From Chara braunii (Eukaryota; Streptophyta; Charophyceae; Charales; Characeae), in the NCBI GenBank assembly GCA_003427395.1, contig BFEA01000022.1:574222-596281 (forward strand): a stretch of 22,060 nucleotides of DNA. Direction: 5' to 3'. Numbering within the stretch: position 1 is the first letter of the stretch; each line of letters opens with the position of its first letter. A program made the position numbers and the translations under genes. Positions 9,825-19,097 of the stretch are shown piece after piece. Below the pieces are notes generated by a model. The model saw only the letters and a list, made by a program, of their open reading frames with translations, did no database searches and was not told where the DNA came from.

Positions 9825-9996
9825 TTTTTTTTTTCTGACTATTTTTATTTTTAAATTCTGTAAATAATTTCGATGTGACCCTGAGGCAAAATTGTTCAGT
9901 TTATTTTTCTGCAGAACATACTTTTTTTTGAAAAAGTTTCCAGATTTTTTGGTGTTTCCCCCCCCCCTTGTAACCCTTTTGGGTCCTTACACGGAT

Positions 9997-10032
9997 GGGC
10001 CACCCGGGCAAACAACGTGGCCCGGGTGGCCC
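9997..10032. other. 13-bp perfect hairpin in H copy 1
   Basis: GGGCCACCCGGGC (9997-10009), loop AAACAACGTG, then GCCCGGGTGGCCC (10020-10032). It is conserved base for base in H copy 2 (11232-11267). Confidence 0.88.
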
Positions 10033-10145
10033 GCTTGGTAGTCTAGCTTCACACCTACTAGCTTCACACCTATAAACATGACATTAAAAAAAAAAAATAC
10101 ATTCCCTGTTTGTGACACAGTCAAACAGCCTACACTCCTTTGGTT

Positions 10146-10204
10146 AACCATGTTTTTTTTTTTTTTTTTTTTTTTTTTCCCCTTAAGACTCGTTGAAAAC
10201 CATG
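10146..10204 (-). mobile_element. Tiny retro-insertion with poly(A) and 7-bp target duplication
   Basis: AACCATG at 10146-10152 and again at 10198-10204 flanks T26 (10153-10178) plus 19 nt (CCCCTTAAGACTCGTTGAA). The paralogous H copy 2 has a single AACCATG (11373-11379) and no insert, so it gives the empty site. Read on the minus strand it is the last 19 nt of an RNA ending AAGGGG plus a poly(A) tail. This is the signature of target-primed reverse transcription with severe 5' truncation. The source RNA is unknown. Confidence 0.8.
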
Positions 10205-10233
10205 TGCTATGGATAGTGAACACAACAATGAAA

Positions 10234-10994
10234 TCGTAACCGGCGTTTGGGACGGGCGGAACGCCCGAACCCGAATGCCCGAACGTATGGGACCCCTTGG
10301 GGATGCGTTCGGCCGTTCGGGCCGAACGCGGACAAAAAAAAAAAAAAAAAAAAAAAAAAAGGTCATCAAAAAAATCTGAAGAAAAGATATGTTATGGAGA
10401 GAAATAAATTAAACAAGATTTGCCTGAGTGCTACATCCGAATTCCTTACCAAATTTGAAATAAAAGTAAAATACGGAAAACAAATACTAATAATAAAAAT
10501 AAATAGAAATAAAAAGAGAATTAAATTTACTGAGTGCGCGAGCATGTTTTCGACACCGCCATCTTTGGCGATTTTTCTTTTTTTTTTGGCACAGCTAAAT
10601 GCCCTGAAAATTTACAGATGTGTACTTCACATAATAAAATACCCACTTAAAAAGTTTCAAAAAATAATAAAATTGTTTAAAACCCGAACTAAAGTGAAAA
10701 CAAAAAGTAAAAAGTGAAAAAATACGTGGGAGAGCACGTTTTGACACCGCCATCTTTGGCGATTTTTAATTCTCATTTGGCTTAGCCAAATGACTTGAAA
10801 ATTTACAGGTCTGTACCTCACGTCATAGAGAAATCACAAAAAAACATTCAGAAAAAAATTATTATTAGTAGGCCCCGAAACAATTTTTGGCGGGGGCCGG
10901 ACGCCGTCGGGTTCGGGCCCCGTACGGGACCCCGAACGCCCGTACGTACGGAGGTCTGCCCGGGGACCTCCGTACGTACGGGCTGGTGACCCTG
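10234..10994 (+). mobile_element. Element E, copy 2 (near full length)
   Basis: The left part (from about 10234: GTAACCGGCG, then GGGACGGGCGGAACGCCC) corresponds to the reverse complement of the 19846-19889 end of copy 3. The right end GGTGACCCTG (10985-10994) is followed by (TA)n. In between lie an A27 run (10334-10360), a reversed arm (AATCTGAAGAAAAG...TTTGCCTGAGTG) and two sub-repeats about 191 bp apart (GACACCGCCATCTTTGGCG at 10552 and 10743). No transposase is encoded. The left terminal bases are degenerate relative to CAGGGTTGCC. Confidence 0.72.
10939..10982. other. 18-bp perfect inverted repeat at end of E copy 2
   Basis: CCCGTACGTACGGAGGTC (10939-10956), an 8-nt loop TGCCCGGG, then GACCTCCGTACGTACGGG (10965-10982). 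It is the counterpart of the 9750-9792 hairpin, with paired base changes in both arms. Confidence 0.9.
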
Positions 10995-11056
10995 TATATA
11001 TATATATCGTCACAAACAGAACTGCCCGGACCCTGTATATATATATATATATATAT
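10995..11056. repeat. Two (TA)n tracts split by a 28-nt segment
   Basis: TA run 10995-11007, then CGTCACAAACAG..., ending CCCGGACCCTG at 11035, then TA run 11036-11056. The inner segment ends with the same CCCTG as element E and again abuts TA repeats, so it may be a remnant end of another copy. Confidence 0.75.
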
Positions 11057-11414
11057 TTTATTTTTTTTCCTGACTATTTTTAATTTTACTTTCTGTTAAT
11101 AATTTCGATGTGACCCTGAGGCAAAATTGTTCAGTTTATTTTTCTGCAGAACATACTTTTTTTTGAAAAAGTTTCCAGATTTTTTGGTGTTTTTTTCCCC
11201 CCCTGTGACCCTTTTGTGTCCTTACACGGATGGGCCACCCGGGCAAACAACGTGGCCCGGGTGGCCCGCTTGGTAGTCTAGCTTCACGCCTATAAACATG
11301 ACATTAAAAAAATATATATACATTCGCTGTTTGTGACACAGTCAAACAGCCTACCACTACACTCCTTTGGTTAACCATGTGCTATGGATAGTGAACACAA
11401 CAATAAAATCGTAA
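11057..11414 (+). repeat. Segment H, copy 2
   Basis: Near-identical to 9825-10233 but without the poly(A) insertion and the 15-bp duplication. It contains the conserved hairpin at 11232-11267. After AAAATCGTAA the sequence differs from copy 1, which instead enters element E, so this is a junction of the duplication. Confidence 0.75.
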
Positions 11415-12041
11415 GTTATGCCGCTGAAAAGTTGGCTCCCAAACTCGTTCCCACCTTCATGGCTGTCAAGCATGGTGTGGGTGATGAACATGGTATACAT
11501 GGGGGGAGGGGGGGCGGCCCACCCCTCCCCCACACTTAAACATAACTTGACAATGGGCGGCCCACCCCTCCCCCACACTTAAACATAACTTGACAAAACG
11601 CAAGTTTTATGTTCCCTAATCTATAAAGGAAAAACAAATCTCCCCTAATCTATACATGGGGGCGGAGGGGGTGTGGGGGAGGGGCCCCCCCCTCCCCCAC
11701 ACTTAAACGTAACTTGGGAAAAGGCCAGTTTTATACCCTGGGGTTCGACATAGATAAGGGGTGCGGAAAATTCAGCAACACTTTATACCCTGACACTTGA
11801 CATCAATAGGGAAAACAAATGGGGTGTCCACAAAAAACCGAGCTTTGGAACAAGCCCCCCCTTCCCCTCACCGGAGACAAGAACGCTCCCTGCCCCGCAA
11901 TTGTGCATGGCACCGCTGTGGCGTTTCGCAAGACTACAACCTCTGGCCCTGGCTACACTTGCTTGAACTTTTTCTGCTGTCTGAACAATGAGCAAAAGTC
12001 GACCAGCCGGTTCCAAACCGGCCCCTTCTTCGCACTCCCTT

Positions 12042-12042
12042 N
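12042..12042. other. Ambiguous base (N)
   Basis: This is the only N in the window. It sits at the junction of the two tandem units, right before a G7 run. It may mark a collapsed or poorly resolved assembly join. Confidence 0.95.
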
Positions 12043-12469
12043 GAGGGGGGGCGGCCCCCCCTCCCCCACACTTAAACATAACTCGACAAAACGCAAGTTT
12101 TATGTTCCCGAATCTATAAAGGAAAAACAAATGTCCCCTAATCTATACATGGGGGGGGAGGGGGGGATGGGAAGGGGGGGCTGCCCCCCCTTCCCCACAC
12201 TTAAACATAACTTGAGAAAAGGCCAGTTTTATACCCTGGGGTTAGACATAGATAAGGGGTGCGGAAAATTCAGCAACACTTTATACCCTGACACTTGACA
12301 TCGATAAAGGGAAAACAAATGGGGTGTCCACAAAAAACCGAGTTTTGGAACGAGCCCACCCTTCCCCTCACCGGAGACGGGAACGCTCCCTGCCCCGCAA
12401 TTGTGCATGGCACCGCTGTGGCGTTTCGCAAGACTACAACCGCACCCCCTCCCTCCCGCACTTCGACAT

Positions 12470-12516
12470 GGGGGGGGAGGGGGTGTGGGGGAGGGGGTGT
12501 GGGGGAGGGGGGCCGG
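12470..12516 (+). other. G-rich tract, quadruplex-capable
   Basis: At least six runs of five or more G separated by A or TGT, directly followed by a C-rich stretch that can also pair with it. Similar shorter tracts are at about 11500, 11650 and 12150. Confidence 0.7.
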
Positions 12517-12766
12517 AGCCCCCCTGCCCCCACACTTAAACATGACTTAAGAAAAGGCAGGTTTTATACCCAAAACCACAGCCCGGCCTGCCTTAGGGAA
12601 CTTGGGGGTATCGCATATCGCTGCCACCCATAGCGTTTCTTAGGCTGAGCCTCTCCATCAACAACGGAAAGCCCCTCGCCCTGGCTGCGCCACCACGCTT
12701 GGCGTGGTCTAACAGTGCGTGAGCGTGTGCGAGCTTGCGAGCTCGTCGGCGGGATGCCAGCACACC

Positions 12767-12862
12767 AGGTCGTTTACCCGTGTGATATGCGGGTAGGTTC
12801 GTCGCGTGCCCACAAGGTCGTTTACCCGTGTGATATGCGGGTAGGTTCGTCGCGTGCCCTCC
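12767..12862. repeat. 48-bp tandem duplication
   Basis: AGGTCGTTTACCCGTGTGAT and the following sequence through TTCGTCGCGTGCC appear twice, 48 bp apart (12767 and 12815), almost without change. 48 is a multiple of three, so both readings repeat a 16-residue peptide, but no convincing gene surrounds it. Confidence 0.9.
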
Positions 12863-13152
12863 TTGTGTGTGGGGTGCTGCGTCCTTCGGGGCCAAGTCCC
12901 ACTAGCGGTCAGAAAAGTATACGAATGAGGACCGTTCGTGTGTGTGACACTGTTTTCAGCCGCAGATAGCAAAGGGATCGAGCGGTCCTAATTTTGTTGT
13001 CGTGCAAATAGTAGGACGACAGATCTTTCTCACCCTCTCATTGACGACCAATTGTGCTAGGTGTTGTTTCTCATCATTGGAGGGATTTTCATTCCTGGTC
13101 GGAAGTCGGTAAGGGCCATAATTTTTTTAAAATATGGTGAGCAGACTGCCCT

Positions 13153-13154
<2 letters not shown>

Positions 13155-13192
<38 letters not shown>
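13155..13192. repeat. (TG)19 microsatellite
   Basis: An uninterrupted TG run. Confidence 0.95.
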
Positions 13193-13193
<1 letters not shown>

Positions 13194-13234
13194 GTCATAT
13201 TTGCTATACACTAAAAATAAACATGACTGTACCC

Positions 13235-13287
13235 GACTGTTTCGTCGGACTTTCACCGACTCATCAGGAGGTTGAACCCCGACAGTC
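13235..13287 (-). ncRNA. Type III hammerhead self-cleaving ribozyme motif
   Basis: Read on the minus strand from 13287: stem III strand GACTGTC (13287-13281), stem-loop I GGGG-TTCAA-CCTC (13280-13268), core CTGATGA (13267-13261), stem-loop II GTCGG-TGAAAGT-CCGAC (13260-13244), core GAAA (13243-13240), stem III strand CAGTC (13239-13235). Every invariant core position is present. A15.1-U16.1 and five further stem III pairs are perfect, stem II has five pairs, and stem I has four (one G-U). The cleavage triplet is GUC, giving a cut between 13281 and 13280. The stem III strands form the open end, which defines type III, as in plant retrozymes. Only one copy is seen in the window. It lies between two TG microsatellites. 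Confidence 0.9.
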
Positions 13288-13327
13288 TGCCCAGGATGCA
13301 TTTGACTGATGGATAAGGACTCACCAC

Positions 13328-13345
13328 GTGTGTGTGTGTGTGTGT
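13328..13345. repeat. Short (GT)n tract
   Basis: About nine GT units, continuing into interrupted CTGT sequence. It brackets the ribozyme segment on the right, as the TG tract at 13155-13192 does on the left. Confidence 0.85.
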
Positions 13346-14556
13346 CTGTCTGTGTCTGCACACACGCAAAAACTTTGTGTGTGGACTACCACTCCATGGG
13401 CCTCGCTCCACTTCTCTCCACTCACGAAAAGTTTCATTAGTCCTTCTAGAGCTGTCAGACGTTCAAAACTCTCGAAAAAAAATTATTCACTCCACTTACT
13501 CTAGATGGGTTTGCTCGAGATGCAGTGGCGGAATGAGACGAGCTCTCTGACTGCACTAAAAGACAGTGCCGCCCTGTTCTGATGGTCGGGACACGAGGCG
13601 CACTACGAGGGAGGACACTGGAAAAGCATGTCGTCGCAGGCTGGGCACTCTAGACACTTCGAGAGTGCCCTTCGAGAGTGTTTTCTCAAGCATCGCGTGT
13701 CACTAGAAACTTCTCAGTAGCACAACGCTTTGACTTTCATACATTCTAGCATTCGCTTACCCTTTCACTTTTACGCACTCTTGTCCCCTCCCGTACACGT
13801 TCACGTACACCCTCTCTTTTCTGATAGCGAAGAAGCACGTTCCTTCCCACAAAACTGGACCAGACACTTTCACCAGACAACCGAAGCCACCCCCGAAAAT
13901 ACCACTCGTGCGGAATGGAGTTCCCTCTCTCTCTCTCTATCTATTTTGTTAGCCCGTTTCCTCTCACTTCCTCGCTTACACTCCCCTGCTCACTTGCTCG
14001 CTTCCCTCACTCAGTTCCTTGCTTGCTCGCCTCCGTTCGTCTTTTTGCTTGTTATGTTGCTCGGACGCTAGCCCGCTTCCAACCTTCGCCTTGCGGAACA
14101 AAGCGTTGTTCTCGATGTGCCATACCATTTTCTTGGTCAGGTGCTTTCGGAAATCGAGCGCGCACCGTCTCGAATGCCTTTCTCTCTGTCCCTCTCTCGC
14201 TCTCTCACTGCACCTCACCCCTCCTAGCGCAAATGACCTCGAAGTCGTAGTTCGCCCATTTCTGACCAGCGCCGAGGAGGAGTCGCGGCAAGCCTTGACT
14301 TCCCTTTCCCCCGTACACATACACTCGCACTTGCCGGAGCCCGCAAGCTTGAACGAACAGAGCTCTGGACGTAGCCAGGTTCGTTCAGTCGGACAAACCT
14401 TATCTCAGAGACAGCTGTCAGCTCCGATGTTCTCCTCCTAGGACTGCCTCCCTCTCCGCTATGCCCCGCTCGTGCCTATGCAGCTGACCGCGATTGCGTT
14501 CGGATGAGTATTCGGCCGGCAGGCGGGGGAGCGAGCGCCGTCTCCCTCACTCTCCC

Positions 14557-14560
<4 letters not shown>
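13346..14560. other. C/T-rich sequence, no gene recognised
   Basis: Plus-strand C/T-rich with short interrupted CTCT runs (13921-13940). The ORFs here are Ser/Leu/Pro-rich translations of the biased composition and show no family pattern, so I do not call them genes. It could be the 5' flank or UTR of a host gene. Confidence 0.4.

Positions 14561-14624
<64 letters not shown>
14561..14624. repeat. (TC)32 microsatellite
   Basis: 64 bp of pure TC. Confidence 0.97.
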
Positions 14625-14627
<3 letters not shown>

Positions 14628-14858
14628 CCAATACCCACTCCCCTTCGTTCGCCCTTGTGCATTTCTCCGAACGCAGGCCCCATCCTGCCCCGGTGCGCTT
14701 TACAGAGCTACTTGTTGGAGCACCCCCCTTGAGTCTAAGTCGCCGTGTGCTTGAGTATTTGTTTGCCTCTGTCCCTGTTCGCGCCTAGAGACTTATTGCT
14801 CGCAGTGACACGGGAGCTCACTTGACGTCGCTCCTCTCTTCTCTCCCGCAGACATGGT

Positions 14859-14862
<4 letters not shown>

Positions 14863-14950
<88 letters not shown>
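14863..14950. repeat. (CT)44 microsatellite
   Basis: 88 bp of pure CT, about 240 bp from the (TC)32 tract. GA/CT tracts of this length are common in plant promoters and introns, but nothing here ties it to a gene. Confidence 0.97.
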
Positions 14951-14953
<3 letters not shown>

Positions 14954-15245
14954 GTTGGTATGGTAACGAGCATTACCGTGCGTTGAGCTCGCATTAGCCC
15001 CGTCCACGCTTCGAACTTCCTCCTTAGTGCGAGAATTGTCCTGGCAAAATCCGGGACTGTGCTCCGCTCCTGCGATAGGAAGTTCCCGAGCGCTCTGCAT
15101 CACCGAGACTAGCTCCGCCCGCTCCTGCCACCGCCCTCGAACACTACGAGCGCCTCGATACTCCCCCGTACAACTCCCCTTTCCTCCTCCCCCCTCTCTT
15201 ATGTATACCTTTTCCTCCTCCCCTACGTGGGTTTGAGTTTCAATT

Positions 15246-15927
15246 CTCGAGGCGCCAAAACTTGAAATTTTCGATTAAATCTCTGACTCCCGCCCTCGTT
15301 TTCTTCCTTCTTCAGTCTTTCCTTGTTCCCTCCTTCTCTTCATCCACCCTTACGTATCTCTCCCCAATAGGATACGTCCATCCTTTAGTTGCCAGCTCGA
15401 TCATAAGTAGGAATCGCAGCCCCGATCTCGATTGCCCGCTCTGCTTCGTTTGTAGAGCACCCGCACTTTCGACCAACTCGGGTCTAGGTACATATTTCGT
15501 GCGCATTTCTTACATCCCCGCGGGATGCTCCCTCCTCGGACTGCCTCCCACGGTACTACCTCTTCGGCGGTTAGCAAGAAGCTCGAGGCACCAAAACTTG
15601 AAATTTTCAATTAAGTCTCCGACTCTCACTCTCGTTTTCTTCCTTCTTTAGTCCTTCGCCGTTCCCTCCTTCACCCATCCTTACGTCTCTCTCCCCAATA
15701 GGATTCGTCCTACCTTTAGTTGTTGGATCGATCATAAGTAGGAACCGCAACCCCAATCTCGATTTCCCGCTTTGCTTCGTTTGTAGATCATCCACACCTT
15801 CGACCAACTCTGGTCCAGGTACATTTTTCGCGCGCATTTCTTACATCCCCGCAGGATGCTGCCTCCTCGCACTGCCACTTGTCCGCTACTCCTCACAATA
15901 CTACCTCTTCGATGGTTAGCAAGAAGC
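15246..15927 (+). repeat. Two tandem copies of a 336/346-bp unit
   Basis: Copy 1 is 15246-15581 and copy 2 is 15582-15927, each starting CTCGAGGC(G/A)CCAAAACTTG and ending GGTTAGCAAGAAG. They share CTCTCCCCAATAGGAT, GATCATAAGTAGGAA, CTTCGTTTGTAGA and GCGCATTTCTTACATCCCCG. The next base after copy 2 starts CTCGAGAC, a third partial boundary. Differences are largely C/T and G/A transitions. Confidence 0.92.
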
Positions 15928-18065
15928 TCGAGACGTGTGCGCCTCTTTTATTCAGTTATCAAGAACCCAGGGGTGAACACATTCCCGTTCATCCGTCCGA
16001 GCTGACGAAATAGCTCGATGTCTCTCAACCATAGCACAGGTCGTTTGTAGTTTCAAGATCGCTTCCGTATTTTTTTTTCCTTTTCTTGCTTGTTTTCCTC
16101 CACAAGGGGTCGTTGTGCAATTTTCTGTTCGTAACGGACAACTTGAGCGGGAGGGAGTTGCCCACTATACAACACTCGATCATTCGGAGTTCGAGAGTTT
16201 GTGCGTACCCCACGGCGGGCGACCCCACTCAGCATAGACTGACCACACCTCCTGGTTTCGTCGCGTCGATTTAGTGGCCGGATCCATCGCCGAATCAAAC
16301 CTGATGACCCCTAATCAACCACCTTATGGTAACGGCCATACCAAGGCCTGAGGTCACCCTCGTTCTGAGTTTTCGAAATTCCACACGACCAGGTTCCAGC
16401 TCAATTTGGATTCGCAGTCCACTTAGGCGAGTTGCATAGTCTGGGCTCGCGTCCTTGTTTCCATCCCCCCTTTTTTTTATCTCCTCCCATCAATTCCACT
16501 CTCGCCTCTTCAGTTTCCCGGTCCGCCTCCGACCCTGCTTCTGACCCTTCACCGGTTTGCCTCCCCCGTTTATCCCATTGTTAATATGAAGACCAAGAAA
16601 CCCAAGCCCCCCCCCCCAAAGAATCCTGCAGCCACATACACATTCATTGAAACTTGCGAAAACAAGGGAAACACACACAAAAAACCTTTTGTTTGGGGAA
16701 GAAGAGCGTTCAGCTGGTAGGCAGCTGCCCGACAACCAGCCCAGACCCCAGTTTTCGTTGTCGCTGGCGAGCTTTCCCATAGATGTTCCCTCAATCACTG
16801 GCACCCCACTACTCCTTTTTCCGACTATGTATCTTTCTCCATGACACACTCCTTCCTTGTCGACGGCCTTGACCTACCCCCTCACCCGGTTATAGTATAC
16901 GACTCGTGACACACACTCTTCTCCCTCCCTTCAGGTGTCGGTCACTAACCTCATCTGACTATGGTACATCTTCCTACCCAAGAAGCATCCTTTCCCGAGT
17001 CTATTCCTTTCTTTTGACTACGGTACAAGGTTCCCTATTTCAGATTGCCCGAACATACTCCTCCTTTCGTTCTCTATCGGGCCTGTTCTCCAACTATGGT
17101 ACAATCTTCTATTCGAAAAGCACTAAGCCCGTCTTCTCCTCCTCATCCTTTTCTCTCGTTGTTCCCTCCTGCATTTTCTTTCTGCTTTCTCACGCTTTGG
17201 TCTCAAGGCTTTTCTCGACACACTCCTTCGTTCCTTTACTCGATGATCTCGGATACGATCCTCATCTTCATCCTCATCCCTCGGTATCTTCCGTATTTTC
17301 AGAGTTTCGGCAACTTAGGCCTCATGGCTATATACCGTCTTTTCCAAGCCTTGGGTGATGGTTCCTGTTTCGAAGTCTCGCCCCTTTCATAGCTGATCTC
17401 TCCTTCCGTGGGTATTCGACTTTTCCTTTCTCTTTTGTGTCCGTCTCAAGAGCTTCTCTCTGTCGAAAAAGTCTCAGACGCGCTCCTTTGACAGGATCTC
17501 TGAGTCAGGGCCCATCTAACTCAGCGAGAAAGTATGCTCCCCCATCCAATCACTTAAGCATCCGGTACCGTGTAGGGTCAAACCCCGGTAGAACTTTGAG
17601 CCTTAGTCGACCCCACTGTGGGTCCCAATTGGCTCGGCCTGCCCACGCTCATGCTCAGGGTGCGGGTCATTCGTCCCAGGGTCACCCCCATCTAATGCTT
17701 TGAGATGGATGGGGGCGGGTCATCGCACGAGAGAGCTTTGACATTAGGGATGTAGCTCAACCCTCACGCCGGGTGATAGTCTCGCTGGCCATCCGACAAC
17801 GCTGATTTTTTTTTGATTCTTGATTGTGTTATTAAGCAAATGCTCCTTCCAATGCACAGGCAGTCCAGAGGTTCTTTGAAAGTTTTTTTCTCTTGTGCGC
17901 AGGCTAAGCGTCATCCTTAGGTCGCGCACCACTTCCCTAAGCATTGCAATGTTGCAGTGTCATCGGGGTGCGGCAATGCCGTGCTCCCTCCCACCTCTAT
18001 GCACCCTTCGAATCTCACGCATCTCATCCCTCATTCTTGACGCACCAAATCCTCTGGGGTTTATT
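15928..18065. other. No gene recognised
   Basis: Mixed, often C/T-rich sequence. The 150-codon plus-strand ORF at 16906-17358 is Ser/Phe/Leu-rich and looks compositional. A hairpin-like CCCCCATCT...AGATGGATGGGGG lies at about 17684-17716. A tRNA A-box-like string near 17749 has no B box. Confidence 0.4.
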
Positions 18066-18890
18066 ATGGTGCCCGATGATAACGATGCACCCATAATCCG
18101 CACTCTGAATCCACGCGCTTACCTTGCTAGATGGTTTGACGATGCGAAGAAGGTTCGCATCCAAAATGTTTTGACTAAGGTGTTTTTTGAAATGTTTGTC
18201 AAAAGTGCCACAGTCGTAAAAGATGGACAAATATGAAAGAACTTCCTAGAGTGGAAAATAAGCAAACTCACTCATATACGGTTGGAGCGACGATTCCCTC
18301 TTCCTTCAGACCCGTTGAATATTTCGGATTTGGAGGCTTCTTCCATATTGCATTCACTTTTGACCAATAAGTTCATGACGCTCTCTAATGAGGAGATTAC
18401 TAGGATGACATTAGATTTGCCACATTGTCTGATAGAAGGGACAATTCCCCAACCCTTTCACAGATATGCACGAATACAACAGCTTCTCAAAAGGATTTCT
18501 TCCGTAGTTGCTTCTTCCGCTCCTCATTCCGCTCCGGTCCGTAGACTCCCGGACTTCCCTTCAAGCAGCATCTCCTCTAAATTTTCAACGACTTGCGGAT
18601 TATGCTTCACCCTCGAATATGTCAACACCGATTGTCACTGCTTCTGTTATTATTTCTGCTTTACCGGCCGCTACGGCTACTCCATCTCATGTCAGTTGTG
18701 TTGTGCCCGCTCATACGCCATCAAGAGACCATCTGCATGTCCATACAGGACCACTGGAACAACCAAGTTCTTTTAATTTTAATATTACCATGTATGACTC
18801 TGTTGAATCTATTGGTCCGAAAAAGACACTTGCGCACCTGTCTTATCTTGACAATTCTCACAGAGTGCAAGATATTGTGGAAGCCAGGGT
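18066..18890 (+). pseudogene. Broken coding fragment of unknown family
   Basis: From an ATG at 18066 a frame reads through RAYLARWFDDAKKVRIQNVL and FFEMFVKSATVVKDGQI, then meets TGA at 18234-18236. The same frame continues with KNFLEWKISKLTHIRLERRF and a helical stretch to about 18520 (LLTNKFMTLSNEEITRMTLD). CGA to TGA would account for the stop. Near 18575-18590 a frameshift moves to another plus frame (RLADYASPSNMSTPIVTASV...), which is Ser/Thr/Pro-rich and ends where the GC-rich repeat begins at about 18893. Composition and hydrophobic spacing look protein-like, unlike the surrounding low-complexity ORFs. I do not recognise the family. It may be a decayed mobile-element gene or host gene. 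Confidence 0.45.
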
Positions 18891-18892
18891 TG

Positions 18893-19097
18893 TTGAGCCC
18901 CGGGTCGGCACCCCTCGCCCCGACAAAAAAAATAAAAATAAAAATAAAAATAAAAAAAGTACAGGGGGTTGCGCAGCCGCAACCTGCACCCCCTGGGCCA
19001 AACTGCAATATTGCAGTTTTGGCCCGACCTCGGGCCCCCCCCGGGGCTACACCCCACCCTTATGAGCCCGGGGGTAGTGCGGGCGCAGGGCCGGGGG
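18893..19097 (+). repeat. GC-rich repeat R, copy A (cut off by adapter)
   Basis: This matches 20721-20960: GGGTCGGCACCCC, an A-rich spacer (18924-18958, AAAAT units), CAGCCGCA-CTGCACCCCCT, the 20-bp palindrome, CCTCGGGCCCCCC and GGCTACACC, then TAGTG-GGGC. The match ends at 19097, exactly where the adapter sequence begins, whereas copy B continues for well over 100 bp. Confidence 0.85.
19000..19019. other. 20-bp perfect palindrome in repeat R, copy A
   Basis: AAACTGCAATATTGCAGTTT, flanked by GGGCC and TGGCCC so that the symmetry extends to 31 nt with a single bulged T. The identical core recurs at 20859-20878. Confidence 0.92.

Larger units (their letters stand above)
9825..10233 (+). repeat. 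Segment H, copy 1
   Basis: This begins with TTCGATGTGACCCTGAGGC-type sequence, which also occurs inside the E copy at 19700-19800 in the same plus orientation, so it is an E arm in inverted orientation. It then carries a 13-bp perfect hairpin and ends at GAACACAACAATGAAATCG. It is repeated at 11057-11414, about 1234 bp away. Relative to copy 2 it has an extra 15-bp TAGCTTCACACCTAC duplication and a small poly(A) insertion. Confidence 0.75.
11553..12545 (+). repeat. Tandem array of about 497-bp units with G/C-tract hairpins
   Basis: Unit 1 (about 11553-12048) and unit 2 (about 12049-12545) share long blocks: TTATACCCTG-GGTT-GACATAGAT, GTGCGGAAAATTCAGCAACA, GGGTGTCCACAAAAAACCGA and GCAATTGTGCATGGCACCGC (offset 498). 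The motif CCCTCCCCCACACTTAAACATAACTTGA recurs, with variants, about six times (near 11521, 11563, 11687, 12055, 12185, 12520). It is usually preceded by a G-rich tract that can pair with it. The matching short ORFs differ by amino-acid-changing substitutions between units, so I see no sign of coding selection. Confidence 0.8.

Noticed and set aside
11797-12633. Short ORFs sharing HGTAVAFRKTTT in the 497-bp units
   Set aside because: Both copies are short, differ at amino-acid-changing sites and run into G/C tracts; the similarity is explained by the tandem repeat.
12767-12862. Possible CRISPR-like direct repeat
   Set aside because: Only two adjacent 48-bp copies without distinct spacers, in a eukaryotic repeat context.
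16957-17103. Three ACTA(T/C)GGTACA strings spaced 59 and 76 bp
   Set aside because: The spacing is irregular and the sequence between them is not clearly repeated, so I do not call a minisatellite.
16906-17358. 150-codon Ser/Phe-rich plus-strand ORF
   Set aside because: It reflects C/T-rich composition; no motif, no coherent start context, and a competing ORF in another frame overlaps most of it.
17749-17800. tRNA/SINE A-box-like GATGTAGCTCAA
   Set aside because: No B box or T-arm at the expected distance and no acceptor pairing.
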